Shown here: positions 5,019 through 5,903 of the stretch, in pieces
Numbering within the stretch: the first letter of the stretch is position 1
Layout of the letters: each line of letters opens with the position of its first letter
NCBI GenBank assembly: GCA_016202845.1
Contig: JACQNW010000107.1
Span: 1 to 5,903 of the forward strand
Reading direction: 5' to 3'
Source: Candidatus Aenigmatarchaeota archaeon
Lineage (GTDB): Archaea; Aenigmatarchaeota; Aenigmatarchaeia; GW2011-AR5
DNA length: 5,903 bases
The notes under the pieces: model-generated
What the model saw: only the letters and a program-made list of their open reading frames with translations
The model's database searches: none
Told to the model about the DNA's origin: nothing
Made by a program: the position numbers and the translations under genes

Positions 5019-5740
5019 CCAAAACGGTTCTTGTTAGTGGCGGGACAAAAGGAATAGGAAAAGGTGCAGTCCTGCAGCTTCTGAAGGACGGGTTTAATGT
5101 TGCTGCTTTTTCAAGAGACAAAAAGAACTGCGATAATCTATTATCTGAGATCAAAAAGCTCAAAATTAATGAAAAATATTATCTTTTAGCGACTGGCGAT
5201 GTTACAAAAGAAAATGAAGTTTCTAAAATATTAGACCAAACTGCACAAAAATTTGGGTCGATTGATATTCTGATAAACAATGCAGGATTTGGGTATTTTG
5301 CAGACTGTGACAAGGTTGATATGGATAAATTCGAATCCATGTTAAAGACAAACCTAGTGGGGGTCGCTTTGTTGACAAAACTTGCAGTGCCTCAGATGAA
5401 AAAACATAAATCAGGACTGATAATAAATTTAGTATCGATCTCTGGAAAGAGGGCATTTACAAACGGGGAGTTTTACAGCGCAACAAAGTTTGCACTTAGC
5501 GGTTATTCTGAAGGGATTAGGAATGAGCTAAAGGAATTTGGAATAAAGGTCTGTACCATATGCCCTGGCATGATTAAGACAGACTTCTTTACAAAAGAAG
5601 AGCTTGACAGAAGGGTAAAAGTTTTGGGGATAAAGAACCTAATAATGCTTGATGTGGAAGACATTAATCGTATAATCAGTTTGGTTTGCAACCAATCTGA
5701 ACATTGTGATATTCAGGATATAATTATAATGCCATTCTAA
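5015..5740 (+). CDS. Short-chain dehydrogenase/reductase (classical SDR)
   Basis: A 241-residue NAD(P)-dependent oxidoreductase of normal length for a classical SDR. The Rossmann glycine motif is SGGTKGIGKG (8-17), and NNAG (88-91) and Asn113 are present. The catalytic residues are Ser141, Tyr154 and Lys158 (YSATK), with CPGMIKTDF (183-191) after them. Arg34 at the end of the second strand favours NADPH. The C-terminal part (205-241) is short with no lid insertion, as in FabG-like or YdfG-like reductases. The substrate cannot be told. ATG at 5015 overlaps the cupin stop (ATGA) and is preceded by AGTGA at 5003-5007, a plausible archaeal ribosome binding site. Co-location with the cupin suggests a shared small-molecule pathway, but this is inference. 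Confidence 0.9.
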   Translation: MTKTVLVSGGTKGIGKGAVLQLLKDGFNVAAFSRDKKNCDNLLSEIKKLKINEKYYLLATGDVTKENEVSKILDQTAQKFGSIDILINNAGFGYFADCDKVDMDKFESMLKTNLVGVALLTKLAVPQMKKHKSGLIINLVSISGKRAFTNGEFYSATKFALSGYSEGIRNELKEFGIKVCTICPGMIKTDFFTKEELDRRVKVLGIKNLIMLDVEDINRIISLVCNQSEHCDIQDIIIMPF

Positions 5741-5780
5741 ATTAAAAGTCTGCATTCTAACCGCCTGCTAGCAAGGATAA

Positions 5781-5788
5781 CTTTTTAT
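5781..5788 (+). promoter_or_regulatory. TATA-like box downstream of the SDR gene
   Basis: CTTTTTAT is centred about 25 nt before an ATG at 5810, so transcription is predicted to start near 5810. An 8-bp perfect palindrome, TGCTAGCA (5766-5773), lies just upstream and could be a binding site, though it is short enough to be chance. The T-run (5782-5786) could also act as a weak archaeal terminator for the taw1-cupin-SDR transcript. I see no other terminator there. Confidence 0.4.
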
Positions 5789-5809
5789 TGGTTGTCATCA
5801 AGATAAGCA

Positions 5810-5870
5810 ATGGAGAAGGGTTTGTAATAACGGCATTTTACGTCAAAAATATCAAATAAGGTGAAGTTTT
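5810..5870 (+). promoter_or_regulatory. Possible 61-nt leader with a five-codon upstream ORF
   Basis: If transcription begins near 5810 as the TATA box suggests, 61 nt precede the next ATG. The leader would open with its own tiny ORF, ATG at 5810 giving MEKGL and then two stops in a row (TAATAA, 5825-5830). The remainder is AT-rich and ends in the ribosome binding site AAGGTGA at 5858-5864. I found no strong hairpin. The leader is inferred from promoter spacing only. Confidence 0.3.
5858..5864 (+). promoter_or_regulatory. Strong ribosome binding site
   Basis: AAGGTGA, six bases before the ATG at 5871, is the best match to the archaeal anti-Shine-Dalgarno complement (GGAGGTGATC) seen in the window. 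It strongly marks 5871 as a real translation start even though the ORF behind it is very short. Confidence 0.6.
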
Positions 5871-5903
5871 ATGGAAGGATTAATGGTTTGGTATGATTAA
5901 GAA
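5871..5903 (+). pseudogene. Interrupted start of a cold-shock-domain-like ORF, at window edge
   Basis: The ATG encodes MEGLMVWYD and then meets TAA at 5898-5900, three bases before the window ends. The pattern M-x-G-x-(hydrophobic)-x-W-aromatic-D/N resembles the start of cold-shock-domain proteins (M-x-G-x-V-K-W-F-N-x-x-K-G-F-G-F-I). Losing one T before AAGAA, or changing TAA to AAA, would restore the expected Lys-rich continuation. So this may be a cold-shock gene broken by a point change, a sequencing error, or a genuine nine-residue leader peptide. The family call rests on nine residues. Confidence 0.3.

Noticed and set aside
5733..5760. Direct repeat CATTCTAA at 5733-5740 and 5753-5760
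   Set aside because: Only 8 bp in AT-rich sequence, and one copy is the end of the SDR gene. It is likely chance, with no sign of an attachment site or mobile element.
1..5903. CRISPR arrays, tRNA or rRNA genes, insertion sequences
   Set aside because: No regularly spaced repeats, cloverleaf-like sequence, transposase motifs or terminal inverted repeats of useful length were seen on either strand.

Overview
The window looks like a compact, AT-rich archaeal chromosome segment. The strongest evidence is a pair of archaeal wybutosine (tRNA-Phe G37) genes, taw1 and taw2. Further support comes from TATA-like boxes about 25 nt upstream of start codons (leaderless transcription), GGTGA-type ribosome binding sites, and frequent ATA/AGA/AGG codons. 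Very tight packing, short proteins and small toxin-antitoxin genes fit a DPANN-type archaeon (for example Woesearchaeota-like), but that lineage call is inference.

Layout, left to right. (1) Positions 1-150: a divergent intergenic region. The start of an unidentified minus-strand gene runs off the left edge. A shared TATA box sits inside an 11/12 inverted repeat. (2) 150-609: a hicB-hicA toxin-antitoxin pair on the plus strand with a 41-bp overlap. Its last base directly abuts the convergent gene. (3) 610-3575, minus strand, transcribed right to left: two tiny ORFs that read as decayed remnants of an MNT nucleotidyltransferase and its HEPN partner, then taw2, an AlkA/OGG-type HhH-GPD DNA glycosylase, and an S66 LD-carboxypeptidase/MccF-like peptidase with its own TATA box. 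(4) 3576-3626: a nearly palindromic TATA box lying about 26 nt from start codons on both sides. (5) 3627-5740, plus strand: taw1, a small cupin and a short-chain dehydrogenase/reductase, spaced 3 nt apart and then overlapping by ATGA, so probably one operon. (6) 5741-5903: a TATA box, a possible leader of about 61 nt, a strong ribosome binding site, and an ORF that starts like a cold-shock-domain protein but stops after nine codons at the window edge.

Functional logic. Taw1 forms 4-demethylwyosine from m1G37, and Taw2 adds the 3-amino-3-carboxypropyl group, so consecutive steps of one pathway are transcribed from opposite sides of one intergenic region. The cupin and SDR are coupled to taw1 but have no established link to tRNA modification. 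The glycosylase and peptidase look like separate housekeeping or defence functions carried in the taw2 transcript. I see no clearly new multi-gene system. The most unusual items are the MNT/HEPN remnant in front of taw2, the two symmetric divergent promoters, the taw1-cupin-SDR coupling, and the interrupted cold-shock-like ORF.
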